From Myxococcus stipitatus (lineage in GTDB: Bacteria > Myxococcota > Myxococcia > Myxococcales > Myxococcaceae), in the NCBI RefSeq assembly GCF_038561935.1, contig NZ_CP102770.1, positions 5,394,001-5,458,000 on the forward strand: a DNA stretch of 64,000 nt. The letters are read 5' to 3'. The position numbers and the translations under genes are program-made. The notes below the pieces were generated by a model, which worked only from the letters and a program-made list of their open reading frames with translations, was not told the origin of the DNA and searched no databases. How positions within the stretch are numbered: position 1 is the stretch's first letter; each line of letters starts with the position of its first letter. This document shows positions 36,177 through 43,784 of this stretch, piece by piece.

Positions 36177-37115
36177 ATGGCATCGCGCAAGAAAGTCGTG
36201 ATCATCGGCTCGCGTTCGGATGACGCCACCCGCTTCGTCGCGGAAGCAGTGGAGCGTCGCCGTGCGCGAGCCGTGCTCCTGGAGACGGACCGGGTGCCGG
36301 ACTCGTCCGCCTTGAGCTGGGACGACGGCGACGTGTACTGGGACGATGAATGTCTCAGCGACCTGCGTTCGTTCTACGTCAAGGTCGTGCGCCTCTCGCT
36401 CCCTGTCCCCGAAGCCGAGGCCCTGTCCGAGCGGAACTTCCCTCGGTGGCAGGAGCAGTACCTGGCGGAGCGGGAGCGCCAGTCCTTCCTCCATTCCATC
36501 CTGCGCTCGCTCCACCGGCGCGGCGGCTCGTTCGTCAACCCGCTGGAGGCGGTGGAGCTGCACTACCTGAAGCTCCACCAACTGGCGCTGCTGCGCCGTC
36601 ACCGCATTCCCGTCCCCAGCTCACTGGCCACCACCTCGCCGGAGGCCACGCGCGAGTTCGTCGCGCATCACCGCGCCGTCATCTACAAGCCGCTGGGAGG
36701 CGGTGCGCTGGTGCGCAAGATGGAGGAAGCGGACCTCACCGAGGAGCGGCTACAACTCCTCGCCAACTGCCCGGTGCTGTTCCAGGAGCAGATCGTGGGC
36801 GACGAGTATCGTGCGTACGTGCTCGACGGTGAGCCCGTGGCCGCGTTCCACATTCCCACCGACGGCGTGGTGGACGCGCGACAGAACCTGCATCGGACGA
36901 AGCCAGCCCGCCTGCCGAAGGACGCCTGGGCGCTGTGCATCAAGGGGGCGAAGGCACTGGGCATGGTCTTCACCGCCGTCGACCTGCGGCGCACGCGGGA
37001 GGGCGCCTTCGTCGCGCTCGAGTTCAACCCGACTCCCGCCATCTCCTTCTTCGATGATCCACGCGATGGCAAAGTCATCAGCCGGCTCGCCAGCTACCTC
37101 GTCTCCAAGGCCTGA
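36177..37115 (+). CDS. ATP-grasp peptide ligase (graspetide synthetase-like)
   Basis: 312 residues from ATG 36177 (GTG 36156 is an alternative, and neither has a strong ribosome-binding site). The N-terminal alpha/beta domain (1-125) begins KKVVIIGSRSDDATRFVAEA. The ATP-grasp fold follows: AVIYKPLGGGALV (ATP-binding Lys), LFQEQIVGDEYRAYVLDGEP, TAVDLRRT, and the Mg-binding EFNPTPAISFF with E282 and N284. This is the RimK/MvdD-like layout of ligases that activate Asp/Glu side chains and join them to Lys, Ser or Thr. The repeat protein immediately upstream is the probable substrate, and the oxygenase gene overlaps the 3' end. Confidence 0.85.
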   Translation: MASRKKVVIIGSRSDDATRFVAEAVERRRARAVLLETDRVPDSSALSWDDGDVYWDDECLSDLRSFYVKVVRLSLPVPEAEALSERNFPRWQEQYLAERERQSFLHSILRSLHRRGGSFVNPLEAVELHYLKLHQLALLRRHRIPVPSSLATTSPEATREFVAHHRAVIYKPLGGGALVRKMEEADLTEERLQLLANCPVLFQEQIVGDEYRAYVLDGEPVAAFHIPTDGVVDARQNLHRTKPARLPKDAWALCIKGAKALGMVFTAVDLRRTREGAFVALEFNPTPAISFFDDPRDGKVISRLASYLVSKA

Positions 37116-37818
37116 GCGCCCGAGCGGGTTCTTCATTTCAGACTTCGCCGAGAGCTATTTCGGCCCCGTTTCCGCGCGGGAGTCCCAGGTGTTCCCCGCG
37201 TCCGCGGCGAAATGGACGCGCCTCGCCTCGGCCTCCGGCTCCTTGCGCACCACCATCCGCCAGGAGTTCACCGAAGGTGGCCGGGTGCCGCATGTGTGCC
37301 TCCAGGAGGCCCTCCTTCAAGAGCGCGCCGAGGCGCTGCACCAGGCCCTGTGCGACGCACGCTTCGTGCGCCATCACCACGGCCCCTATGCGCTGCACAT
37401 CGCGCCGTTGAACCAACAGCTGCCATCACCCCTGACGGACTTCTGCGCGTGGCTTCAGAGCCAGGACGGCGCGGACTTCCACGCCGCGCTGGTGGGCTGG
37501 CCTCAACCGCTGGAGACACGACAGGTGCAGGTGTCGCGGATGGACGTGGGGGAGTACTTCCCGGAGCACCGGGACACGGACGAGGAAGGGCTCGCCGTCG
37601 TCTACAACTTCACGCGCTCCTGGCAGCCCTCCTTCGGCGGAGTCCTCACCTTCCGGCATCCAGAGGCGGAGTCGGACCTGATGCGCGTCCCGCCCCTCTT
37701 CAACTCGGTGTTCATCTTCCGCCCGAGTGGCGCCCCCCATCGGGTGACGGAGTGGACCTCCGCCGCCCAGGGCCAACACCGTTACTCCATCACCGCGTTC
37801 ATTCTCGCGAAGCGCTGA
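37066..37818 (+). CDS. 2-oxoglutarate/Fe(II)-dependent oxygenase
   Basis: 250 residues from ATG 37066, inside the ligase gene (50-nt overlap). Codon bias supports coding from about 37115, so starts at 37285 (GTG) or near 37131 cannot be excluded. Iron ligands by this numbering are H168 and D170 (FPEHRDTDEEG) and H225 (APHRVTEW), and R239 (HRYSITAF) could bind the 2-oxoglutarate carboxylate. The segment VYNFTRSWQPSFGGVLTF is the usual core strand region of prolyl-hydroxylase-like enzymes. By position it should hydroxylate or otherwise oxidise the repeat peptide, whose units contain Pro, Asp and Lys. That role is inference. Confidence 0.82.
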   Translation: MAKSSAGSPATSSPRPERPSGFFISDFAESYFGPVSARESQVFPASAAKWTRLASASGSLRTTIRQEFTEGGRVPHVCLQEALLQERAEALHQALCDARFVRHHHGPYALHIAPLNQQLPSPLTDFCAWLQSQDGADFHAALVGWPQPLETRQVQVSRMDVGEYFPEHRDTDEEGLAVVYNFTRSWQPSFGGVLTFRHPEAESDLMRVPPLFNSVFIFRPSGAPHRVTEWTSAAQGQHRYSITAFILAKR

Positions 37819-37867
37819 GCGTTTGGGGCCTCGCCAAGGCGGGCTTGCCATCCGGGCCTGATGCACG

Positions 37868-37883
37868 GCCCCTGATCAGGGGC
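37868..37883. repeat. 16-bp perfect palindrome
   Basis: GCCCCTGATCAGGGGC lies between the convergent stops of the oxygenase (37818) and the immunity gene (37886). It could act as a weak bidirectional terminator or mark the border of the toxin cassette. It has no T-run. Confidence 0.4.
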
Positions 37884-37885
37884 GC

Positions 37886-38461
37886 CTAGACCTCGTCAAA
37901 CGCGGCTCCAGAGATGCGTGCGTGCTCCATCGCCGCCTTGATGCCTGCTGAGACAATCAGCACATCAGACCATCCCCAAGGGCGGAAGACCTTCACGTCA
38001 CGCACCTTCATCGGGTCAATCCGCATTCCATGGACACTTCGGTACATGCCGAGCTTGTCCGGGCGGCCGTCCTCTTCCGTCCAGTACGACACCTCTCTGG
38101 ATGCCTTGTCGTCGATGCACCTGATCAAGGATGTCGCCACGAGAATAAGGTATTCCTCGGGGCATCCCCTGATCTCGACGGGTATCAACTGCACGTCATT
38201 GGGAGCCAATTCCGCGAAGAGGGTGGCAAGCCGGACGTGGACCACAGGGGTCATGGCCGCGCCCGCAGTGCTGAACTCCAGCCGCCTCCCGGGCTCTTCG
38301 ATGGGAATCACCAGGGAGCTTGGGACTTGGGCAGGCCGCCCTAACGTGAACTCCTTCCAGTTCTCCAACTCGTTGCCTTGTTGGTCCTGAGGCTCATCCA
38401 AGGACCATTGCCCGCCGAGCATCGCTGGCCTGAGCCTGAAGTATCGCGACTGATTCAACAT
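37886..38461 (-). CDS. Imm11-family (DUF1629) immunity protein, SitI-like
   Basis: 191 residues, no signal peptide. The C-terminal half has the Imm11/DUF1629 pattern: EYLILVATSLIRCIDDKASR, then IDPMKVRDVKVFRPWGWSDV, then IVSAGIKAAMEHARISGAAF. It starts 19 nt after the stop of the AHH toxin gene, the order expected for an immunity gene. The DNA is less GC-biased than its neighbours, which fits horizontal exchange. It should protect the producer by binding the toxin in the cytoplasm. Confidence 0.8.
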   Translation of the reverse strand: MLNQSRYFRLRPAMLGGQWSLDEPQDQQGNELENWKEFTLGRPAQVPSSLVIPIEEPGRRLEFSTAGAAMTPVVHVRLATLFAELAPNDVQLIPVEIRGCPEEYLILVATSLIRCIDDKASREVSYWTEEDGRPDKLGMYRSVHGMRIDPMKVRDVKVFRPWGWSDVLIVSAGIKAAMEHARISGAAFDEV

Positions 38462-38480
38462 GATGACTTGCTCGATGGCC

Positions 38481-39818
38481 CTATCGCCCCTGCGTCAGGA
38501 GCCTGTGGAGTTCCGTACCTGGGGTCCGTACTTCGATGGCAAGGCGGCGCAGTTCGCTCGTGAGGGCTTGTCGGCAAGCAACCACTGTGCGGCAAGTTCC
38601 CATCGCGCCTGTGAGTCGTACAAAAATCGTATCATGGTAATCCTGGGGATGCGGCCCCTTGTGCCCCCTGACGTCGACGATGTTCTCAGGGTCCTTCAGC
38701 TCCATCCCAGCCTTCTTGAAGAGCTTCCGGAATACGGGAGTCCAGGGACCACCTCTCGCCTTTGATTTGTCGTTCTTGTTCGTGGCGATGTGGTGGCGAG
38801 CTCCACCCATGCCCTGCCCCGCCATGGCCAGGGCGTTGGGGGCGAGCGCGATGGTGAAGCCCTCAGCTGAGACTGCGATGCTCCGCACGCTTCCCACTGC
38901 CGCGAACGAGATGCCCGCCTGAGACTCCACGGCGAGCGCGGCCTGGGCGGAGCCCGGCAATCCCCCGGCCTTCGCAGCCAGCCCCGCGGTGCTGCCAACG
39001 GCGGCAGTGGCCAGCATCACGAAGACACGGGCCGCATTCTCCCCGAGCACCTCCCCGTACGCCTCACCCGCTGCGCTGAGCTGCGCGTAGGTCGTGGCCT
39101 GCTCCACCGTGCGCACCAACGTCAACCACCCGTCCAACAGGCGCCACACGGTGTCCACGCCCAGATAGGCAATGGCGAGGGCCGTCAGGGTCGCGGCAGC
39201 CCCTTTCGACAAGGGCTCCGGCAGTGCCCAGAGCATGAGGTACATCGTGGCGCCAGCGGTGATGGTGGAGAGGACCGCAACGGGGTCCGCCATGTCCTCC
39301 AAGGCTTCGGCGGTCTCGTCCCAGACCGAATCCATCGCGATGGCGAATGCCCAGGTGAACTTGCCATCGCTGGCCAGCAGGGGCCCCTCGTCCAGCAAGC
39401 GCAAGCAATCCCCGGGCGTGTCCTTGCGCTCACACCACTGGCCATAGGCGCGCGTCAATTCCTCGTCCCCATAGGACTCCAGCAGATGGGGGCCGTCCTC
39501 CTCTTCCTCGCCATGCTGGAGCGTCAATCGAGGAGGCCCGCGCTCATACCCGTACACTCCACTGCGAGATGGGACGCCGAAGATGGCTCGGGCATGCTGC
39601 ATGGGAGCGCGCGCGGGGCGCACGTCCCGCGCAAGTTCCGCGAGCCCCTCTTCAAACTCATCGGCGTCGAGCTCAGCTCCCTCCAACTCCGCGCCTGGCT
39701 CCTCTCGAGGAGTGACAACAAAGGAGTCGTGTCCGGTTTCCAAGCGCACGACTCGCGTTGTCGAGCAACCCGTGACGACCGTCAGCACAAGCAGCGGCGC
39801 CGCCCATCGAAGCAACAT
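38481..39818 (-). CDS. lipoprotein toxin with AHH nuclease domain, SitA-like
   Basis: 445 residues. The signal peptide MLLRWAAPLLVLTVVTGC has lipobox VTGC (C18). An acidic linker (37-62) is followed by a hydrophobic helical middle (about 180-230 and 265-330). The C-terminal AHH-type HNH/EndoVII nuclease domain (about 338-402) carries GARHHIATNKND (H342, H343), FRKLFKKAGMELKDPENIVD and GHKGPHPQDYHDTI (H386, H390, H395). Lipoprotein toxins of this build in Myxococcus (SitA) move between kin cells by outer-membrane exchange and kill cells lacking the matching immunity gene, here the Imm11-type gene downstream. Delivery is inferred from this analogy. Confidence 0.82.
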   Translation of the reverse strand: MLLRWAAPLLVLTVVTGCSTTRVVRLETGHDSFVVTPREEPGAELEGAELDADEFEEGLAELARDVRPARAPMQHARAIFGVPSRSGVYGYERGPPRLTLQHGEEEEDGPHLLESYGDEELTRAYGQWCERKDTPGDCLRLLDEGPLLASDGKFTWAFAIAMDSVWDETAEALEDMADPVAVLSTITAGATMYLMLWALPEPLSKGAAATLTALAIAYLGVDTVWRLLDGWLTLVRTVEQATTYAQLSAAGEAYGEVLGENAARVFVMLATAAVGSTAGLAAKAGGLPGSAQAALAVESQAGISFAAVGSVRSIAVSAEGFTIALAPNALAMAGQGMGGARHHIATNKNDKSKARGGPWTPVFRKLFKKAGMELKDPENIVDVRGHKGPHPQDYHDTIFVRLTGAMGTCRTVVACRQALTSELRRLAIEVRTPGTELHRLLTQGR

Positions 39819-40153
39819 GTGGTGGTCCCCGGTAATGCCCTGCCATATTGCAGGCTAAGCAGAATTACCAGAAAACACCGACACACAACCCAGTCTTGCC
39901 CTCCATCTCGCGAACAAGCCGGCGCGGTCCGCGGAATCTTACAGCGTCACGCAGACAGCTCCCGTCTCATGGGTCGAATCCAACCTCCAAGGAAACTCAC
40001 CCTATCAACTACCTTTAAGGGAGTCTTCTGTTGGACATCGCCGTCACATCAACTTCCAACATTCATCATGAATCAATGAACCTCTGGTATTCATGACGGC
40101 CTCGAAGATCGTATGCTCCCTTCCACTCCCACCCTCCAATCCGGGGACGTCCC
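39819..40153. other. 335-nt AT-richer intergenic region
   Basis: No gene found. The stretch is visibly less GC-rich than the rest of the window and lies between the divergent toxin and XRE-regulator genes, so it probably holds both promoters. It contains the inverted repeat at 40066-40096. Its composition matches that of the immunity gene and supports a foreign origin for the cassette. Confidence 0.5.
40066..40096. promoter_or_regulatory. inverted repeat upstream of XRE regulator
   Basis: TCATGAAT (40066-40073) and ATTCATGA (40089-40096) form a perfect 8-bp inverted repeat with a 15-nt spacer, 58 nt before the regulator's ATG. It is a plausible operator for that helix-turn-helix protein. No direct evidence. 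Confidence 0.4.
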
Positions 40154-40399
40154 ATGAACGAAGAGTTGGCCATCACCATCGGTTCGAGAGCACGAGCGGC
40201 GCGCGGGAAGCTCGGGCTGACACGCGCCCAAGTGGCCGAGCGCGTGGGGCTCGATGAACCCGTGTACGGCCGTCTGGAGCGAGGGAAGGTGCTGCCCAGG
40301 GCCGTCGTCCTCTATCGCCTCAGCGAGGCGCTGGGAATCTCCCCGCAGGACCTGATGGGCCTGGCGCCAGACGAGAGCGTCGACACCCTCCTCCACTAG
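40154..40399 (+). CDS. small XRE-family regulator
   Basis: 81 residues. A single helix-turn-helix of the Cro/C1 type fills most of the protein: GSRARAARGKLGLTRAQVAE, RVGLDEPVYGRLERGKVLPR, LYRLSEALGISPQDLMGL. No other domain. It is divergent from the toxin gene and may regulate it or the immunity gene, or be unrelated. Confidence 0.85.
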   Translation: MNEELAITIGSRARAARGKLGLTRAQVAERVGLDEPVYGRLERGKVLPRAVVLYRLSEALGISPQDLMGLAPDESVDTLLH

Positions 40400-40441
40400 A
40401 AATCGCGCCGCCCTCGGAAGAGGACCTGAAAGCTCAATCCC

Positions 40442-41335
40442 TCACGCGGGCACGCCGCCGTGAGGGGGGAGCCTCTTCGAACCCTCGTGCTCCCCCTGCC
40501 GCTTCACCCACATCCGATACGGCGTGAGCGCGAGCAGCCGGATGACGACGAAGGCACCGACGATGCCCGCGACCTCCAGGGCCCGGTAGTTCGGGTAGCT
40601 CTGGATGATGATGGTCATCGACAACACGGGGTGCGCGAACGCCGCGGCCAGGGCCACCGCCTTGCGGTCCTCCAACCTGGGCGCACCCGCCCAATGCCCC
40701 AGCAGCGCGGACACCGTGACCAGCATCACCAGCGCCACCACCGCGAGCCACGCGACGTGGATGAGCTTCGGCCCCACGATGAAGAGCAGTCCCACGGACA
40801 CCGCGACGAGCAGCACGGTGAACACGCGGCTGCACCATGGTGCCAGCGCCTGGGCCACGCGCGGCAGGTAGTGCCGCACGGCAATCCCCACCGCGAGCGG
40901 CGGGAGGATCTTCACCGCCAGCAGCCGGAACACCAGCTCCGGACTGGCCCGGAACTCCACCCCCAGCATCCGGTCCAACACCACCACCCACGCGGGCACG
41001 GTGACGAGCGCGCACACGCTGAGCAGCAAGAGCAGGTTGATGGACGTCGTGGGATTCGCGCCCAGCGACTTCGCCTGGTTCACCTGCAACGGCGCCCCAG
41101 GACACACCGCCATGAGCAATATCGCGCTGGCCAGCACCGTCGGCAGGCGGAACGCGTGGACCACCCCCAGGGCCACCAGCGGAACGAACAGCAGCACCAC
41201 CACCAGGGCGCGGACATAGAGCGCGGGGCGCTCGAGGACATGGCGAATCTCACCGGGCTCGCGGGCCAGGCCCTCGCTGAACATGAACAGGGTCACGATG
41301 TTGCTCAGCACAAAGGCAATCACGGACCTGAGCAT
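40442..41335 (-). CDS. bile acid:sodium symporter-family transporter
   Basis: 297 residues from ATG 41335, preceded by GGGGGAG. Nine or ten membrane helices are visible. The family signs are the N-terminal VVLLFVPLVALGVVHAFRLP, the loop MAVCPGAPLQVNQAKSLGANP, and the later HPVLSMTIIIQSYPNYRA. Members of the BASS/SBF superfamily carry organic anions with sodium. The substrate here is unknown. The next upstream gene (a membrane protein at 41442-42599) has the same orientation 106 nt away. Confidence 0.82.
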   Translation of the reverse strand: MLRSVIAFVLSNIVTLFMFSEGLAREPGEIRHVLERPALYVRALVVVLLFVPLVALGVVHAFRLPTVLASAILLMAVCPGAPLQVNQAKSLGANPTTSINLLLLLSVCALVTVPAWVVVLDRMLGVEFRASPELVFRLLAVKILPPLAVGIAVRHYLPRVAQALAPWCSRVFTVLLVAVSVGLLFIVGPKLIHVAWLAVVALVMLVTVSALLGHWAGAPRLEDRKAVALAAAFAHPVLSMTIIIQSYPNYRALEVAGIVGAFVVIRLLALTPYRMWVKRQGEHEGSKRLPPHGGVPA

Positions 41336-41441
41336 GCTCGCTCCCCCCGGGCGCCACCCGAGCGGGCTCCCATGACCAACGTCCTCACCCCCGCTCCCCA
41401 CGAGGAGCCCAGGGCATCCAGCCGCGCGAGCGCACGGGCCT

Positions 41442-42599
41442 TCAGCTCACGCTCTGGCGGAGCTGGTTCACCACCGCCAGGAACTGCCGGTCCAACACCA
41501 ACAGGATGACGAGCGGAGACAGGCCCGACAGCCCCACCGCGATGACCGAGCGCTTGTCCCACGGGAACAGCTTCATCTTGCGCGCCAGGAGGAACGACGA
41601 CCCCAGGTCCGCCAGGGACGAGAACTCGGGTGCCCCCAGGAGCTTCTCGTCCCGAGGCGCCTGGACATGGAACCACTTGTCCTCGAACCGCCGCGAGTGG
41701 TGCGCGGCGACCGCGGAGAACCACGCGTCCGCCTCGCGCTTGGCCCGGACCATCTGGTGGCCGAAGAACGTCAGCGGCGCGAAGACCGCCACGCAGGCCA
41801 GCACGGCGAAGAGGACCTGCGGCATCACATACGTGATGGGTGTCTCGGTGATGGCGGCGGCGTTCGTGCGGAACGAGTACGCCGCGACGGGGACCGCCGC
41901 CGCGAACACCAGGGGCGAGAAGCAGGCCTGGTGGATGGCCAGGAACCCCAGCCCTCCGGCCTGGTCCGGATGGGTGGGGACCAGTCGCAGCGGGAGCCGG
42001 GACGCGCGCCAGAGGAAGACGGACCACACGGCGCCCCGCCACAGCCATCGGAGCATGAGGAAGCGCTCCAGGGGCTGGCTCACGCACAGATACCAGCCCC
42101 CCGCCAGCGAGGGACGTTGCGACGCGCCCCCTTCGACCATCCAGGACCGCGAGACATCCATCGTCGTCAGCACCGCGAACGCGATGGTGAGGCCCAGCAG
42201 GGCCAGCTCGACGGACGGGGCGTCGCGCCACCGCGCCATCCTCGCGACGGAGACCTCGTAGGCCCCACGGTCCTTGTCCTCCACCAGGTCCGCGCGGAGG
42301 AACTCGCGCGCTGCTTCGCCGACCCGCGCGTCGATGTAGGGCTCCGCGACCACCATCACCGGCAGGGACAGGAGGAGCTCCGCGTGCACCTGGAGCTCGG
42401 AGAACAGCCGATGCACGGCGCCATCCCCCTGGAGCAGCGAGAACAACACCAGGGGGAGCCAGCTCACCAGCACCAGCAGGAGGGCGGCCCGGCCCGTCAT
42501 GAAGCGCGGGGGCCTGACGAGTCGAAGCCCGCGCTCCAGGTCGTAGAAGGGGCCGCCCCGGACCAGCGAGAACTCGGGGAGTGTCCGGGAGTCAGCCAT
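41442..42599 (-). CDS. multi-pass membrane protein, function unknown
   Basis: 385 residues with about six hydrophobic helices (near 37-57, 75-90, 130-147, 215-240, 260-285 and 355-375). The segments VAEPYIDARVGEAAREFL and GLGFLAIHQACFSPLVFAAA recur, to my recollection, in uncharacterised bacterial membrane proteins. A cytoplasmic helical stretch (KREADAWFSAVAAHHSRRFE) follows helix 5. It ends the unit of minus-strand genes behind asparaginase (24-nt gap). No function can be assigned. Confidence 0.75.
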   Translation of the reverse strand: MADSRTLPEFSLVRGGPFYDLERGLRLVRPPRFMTGRAALLLVLVSWLPLVLFSLLQGDGAVHRLFSELQVHAELLLSLPVMVVAEPYIDARVGEAAREFLRADLVEDKDRGAYEVSVARMARWRDAPSVELALLGLTIAFAVLTTMDVSRSWMVEGGASQRPSLAGGWYLCVSQPLERFLMLRWLWRGAVWSVFLWRASRLPLRLVPTHPDQAGGLGFLAIHQACFSPLVFAAAVPVAAYSFRTNAAAITETPITYVMPQVLFAVLACVAVFAPLTFFGHQMVRAKREADAWFSAVAAHHSRRFEDKWFHVQAPRDEKLLGAPEFSSLADLGSSFLLARKMKLFPWDKRSVIAVGLSGLSPLVILLVLDRQFLAVVNQLRQSVS

Positions 42600-42624
42600 G
42601 GAGAATCCCGGGCCGCGCGAGCCC

Positions 42625-43773
42625 TCAGTACTCCTCGAACATCCGCTGGATGCGCGCGGGGTCCTTCGTCTCCTGCAGCGCCAGCTGCAACAGCACGCGG
42701 GACTTGGCGGGGTTCAGCTCCCCCGAGGCCACGAAGCCCTTCTCGTCGTCGTTGATCTCATTGTTGCGCAGCACGAGGCCGCTCGGCAGCCGCGTGCTGC
42801 GGACCACCACCACGCCCTTCTTCGCGTACTTCGTCAGTGTGTCCAACGCCGGCTGGGTCATGTTCCCATCACCCACGCCCGCGATGACCAGCCCCTTGGC
42901 GCCGTTCTTCACCGCGGCGTCGATGAGGTCCGGACTCATGTTCGCGTGGGCGTAGAGGATGTCCACGCGGGGGAGCGCGTCCTTGCCCACGACAGAGAAC
43001 TCGGAGTCCACCGTGTGGCGCTTGTCCATCTTCTCGAACCAGCTGATCTTCCCCGTGTTGACCACGCCGGACGGACCGCGGTTGAGGCTGCGGAAGGTCT
43101 CCACGTTGGTGGTGTTCGTCTTGGTGACGTTGCGGGCCGCGTGGATTTCATCGTTGATGACCACCAGCACGCCCCGCCCCTTCGCCTCGGGCGAGGCCGC
43201 GACGGCCACCGCGTCGTAGAGGTTCCCCGGCCCATCCGCGCTGATGGCGGTGGCGGGCCGCATGGAGCCCACGAGCACGACGGGCTTGTTGCTCTTCACG
43301 ACCAGGTCCAGGAAGTACGACGTCTCCTCCAGCGTGTCGGTGCCGTGGGTGATGACCACGGCGTCCACCTCGGGCGAGGCCAGGAGCTCATTGGTCCGCT
43401 TCGCCAGCTTCAGCCAGACCGCGTCGTTCATGTCCTGGCTGCCGATGTTGACCACCTGCTCACCGGACAGCTTCGCCAGCTTGTCCACGTTGGGGACGCT
43501 CTTGATGAGGTCCTCGACCTTGAAGGTCCCGGCCTTGTAGCCGTACCCTTGGGGATTCCCCTGCGCGCCGGCGATGGTGCCTCCCGTGGCGAGGATGCGC
43601 ACGGAGGCCTTGGGTGCCTCCTCCGCCTTCTCCTTCGCGGGCGCCGCCCGCGGCTGTGCCTGCCCCGTCGCGGGTGGCGTCTGCGCGCCCTGCTGGGCGG
43701 CGATTCCCGCTCCCGTCATCAGGAGCCCCAGGGCACACACCACACCCCAAACCGTGTTCTTCGAGCCGTTCAT
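42625..43773 (-). CDS. ansB: periplasmic type II L-asparaginase
   Basis: 382 residues from ATG 43773, which has GGGAGGT upstream. A signal peptide (1-26) is followed by an Ala/Pro/Lys-rich linker (27-56) and the asparaginase fold. The nucleophile is T63 (ILATGGTIAGAQ). The second catalytic segment is VVITHGTDTLEETSYFL, and SMRPATAISADGPGNLYDAV is also typical. It hydrolyses asparagine (often also glutamine) to aspartate and ammonia in the periplasm. It is 11 nt downstream of aspartate 4-decarboxylase, which consumes the product. Confidence 0.93.
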   Translation of the reverse strand: MNGSKNTVWGVVCALGLLMTGAGIAAQQGAQTPPATGQAQPRAAPAKEKAEEAPKASVRILATGGTIAGAQGNPQGYGYKAGTFKVEDLIKSVPNVDKLAKLSGEQVVNIGSQDMNDAVWLKLAKRTNELLASPEVDAVVITHGTDTLEETSYFLDLVVKSNKPVVLVGSMRPATAISADGPGNLYDAVAVAASPEAKGRGVLVVINDEIHAARNVTKTNTTNVETFRSLNRGPSGVVNTGKISWFEKMDKRHTVDSEFSVVGKDALPRVDILYAHANMSPDLIDAAVKNGAKGLVIAGVGDGNMTQPALDTLTKYAKKGVVVVRSTRLPSGLVLRNNEINDDEKGFVASGELNPAKSRVLLQLALQETKDPARIQRMFEEY

Positions 43774-43784
43774 GGTCGACCTCC

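Noticed and set aside
38481..39818. Reading the AHH lipoprotein as a contact-dependent (CDI/Rhs) toxin
   Set aside because: There are no Rhs/YD repeats, filamentous-haemagglutinin repeats or VgrG/PAAR domains. The short lipoprotein form fits the SitA type instead.
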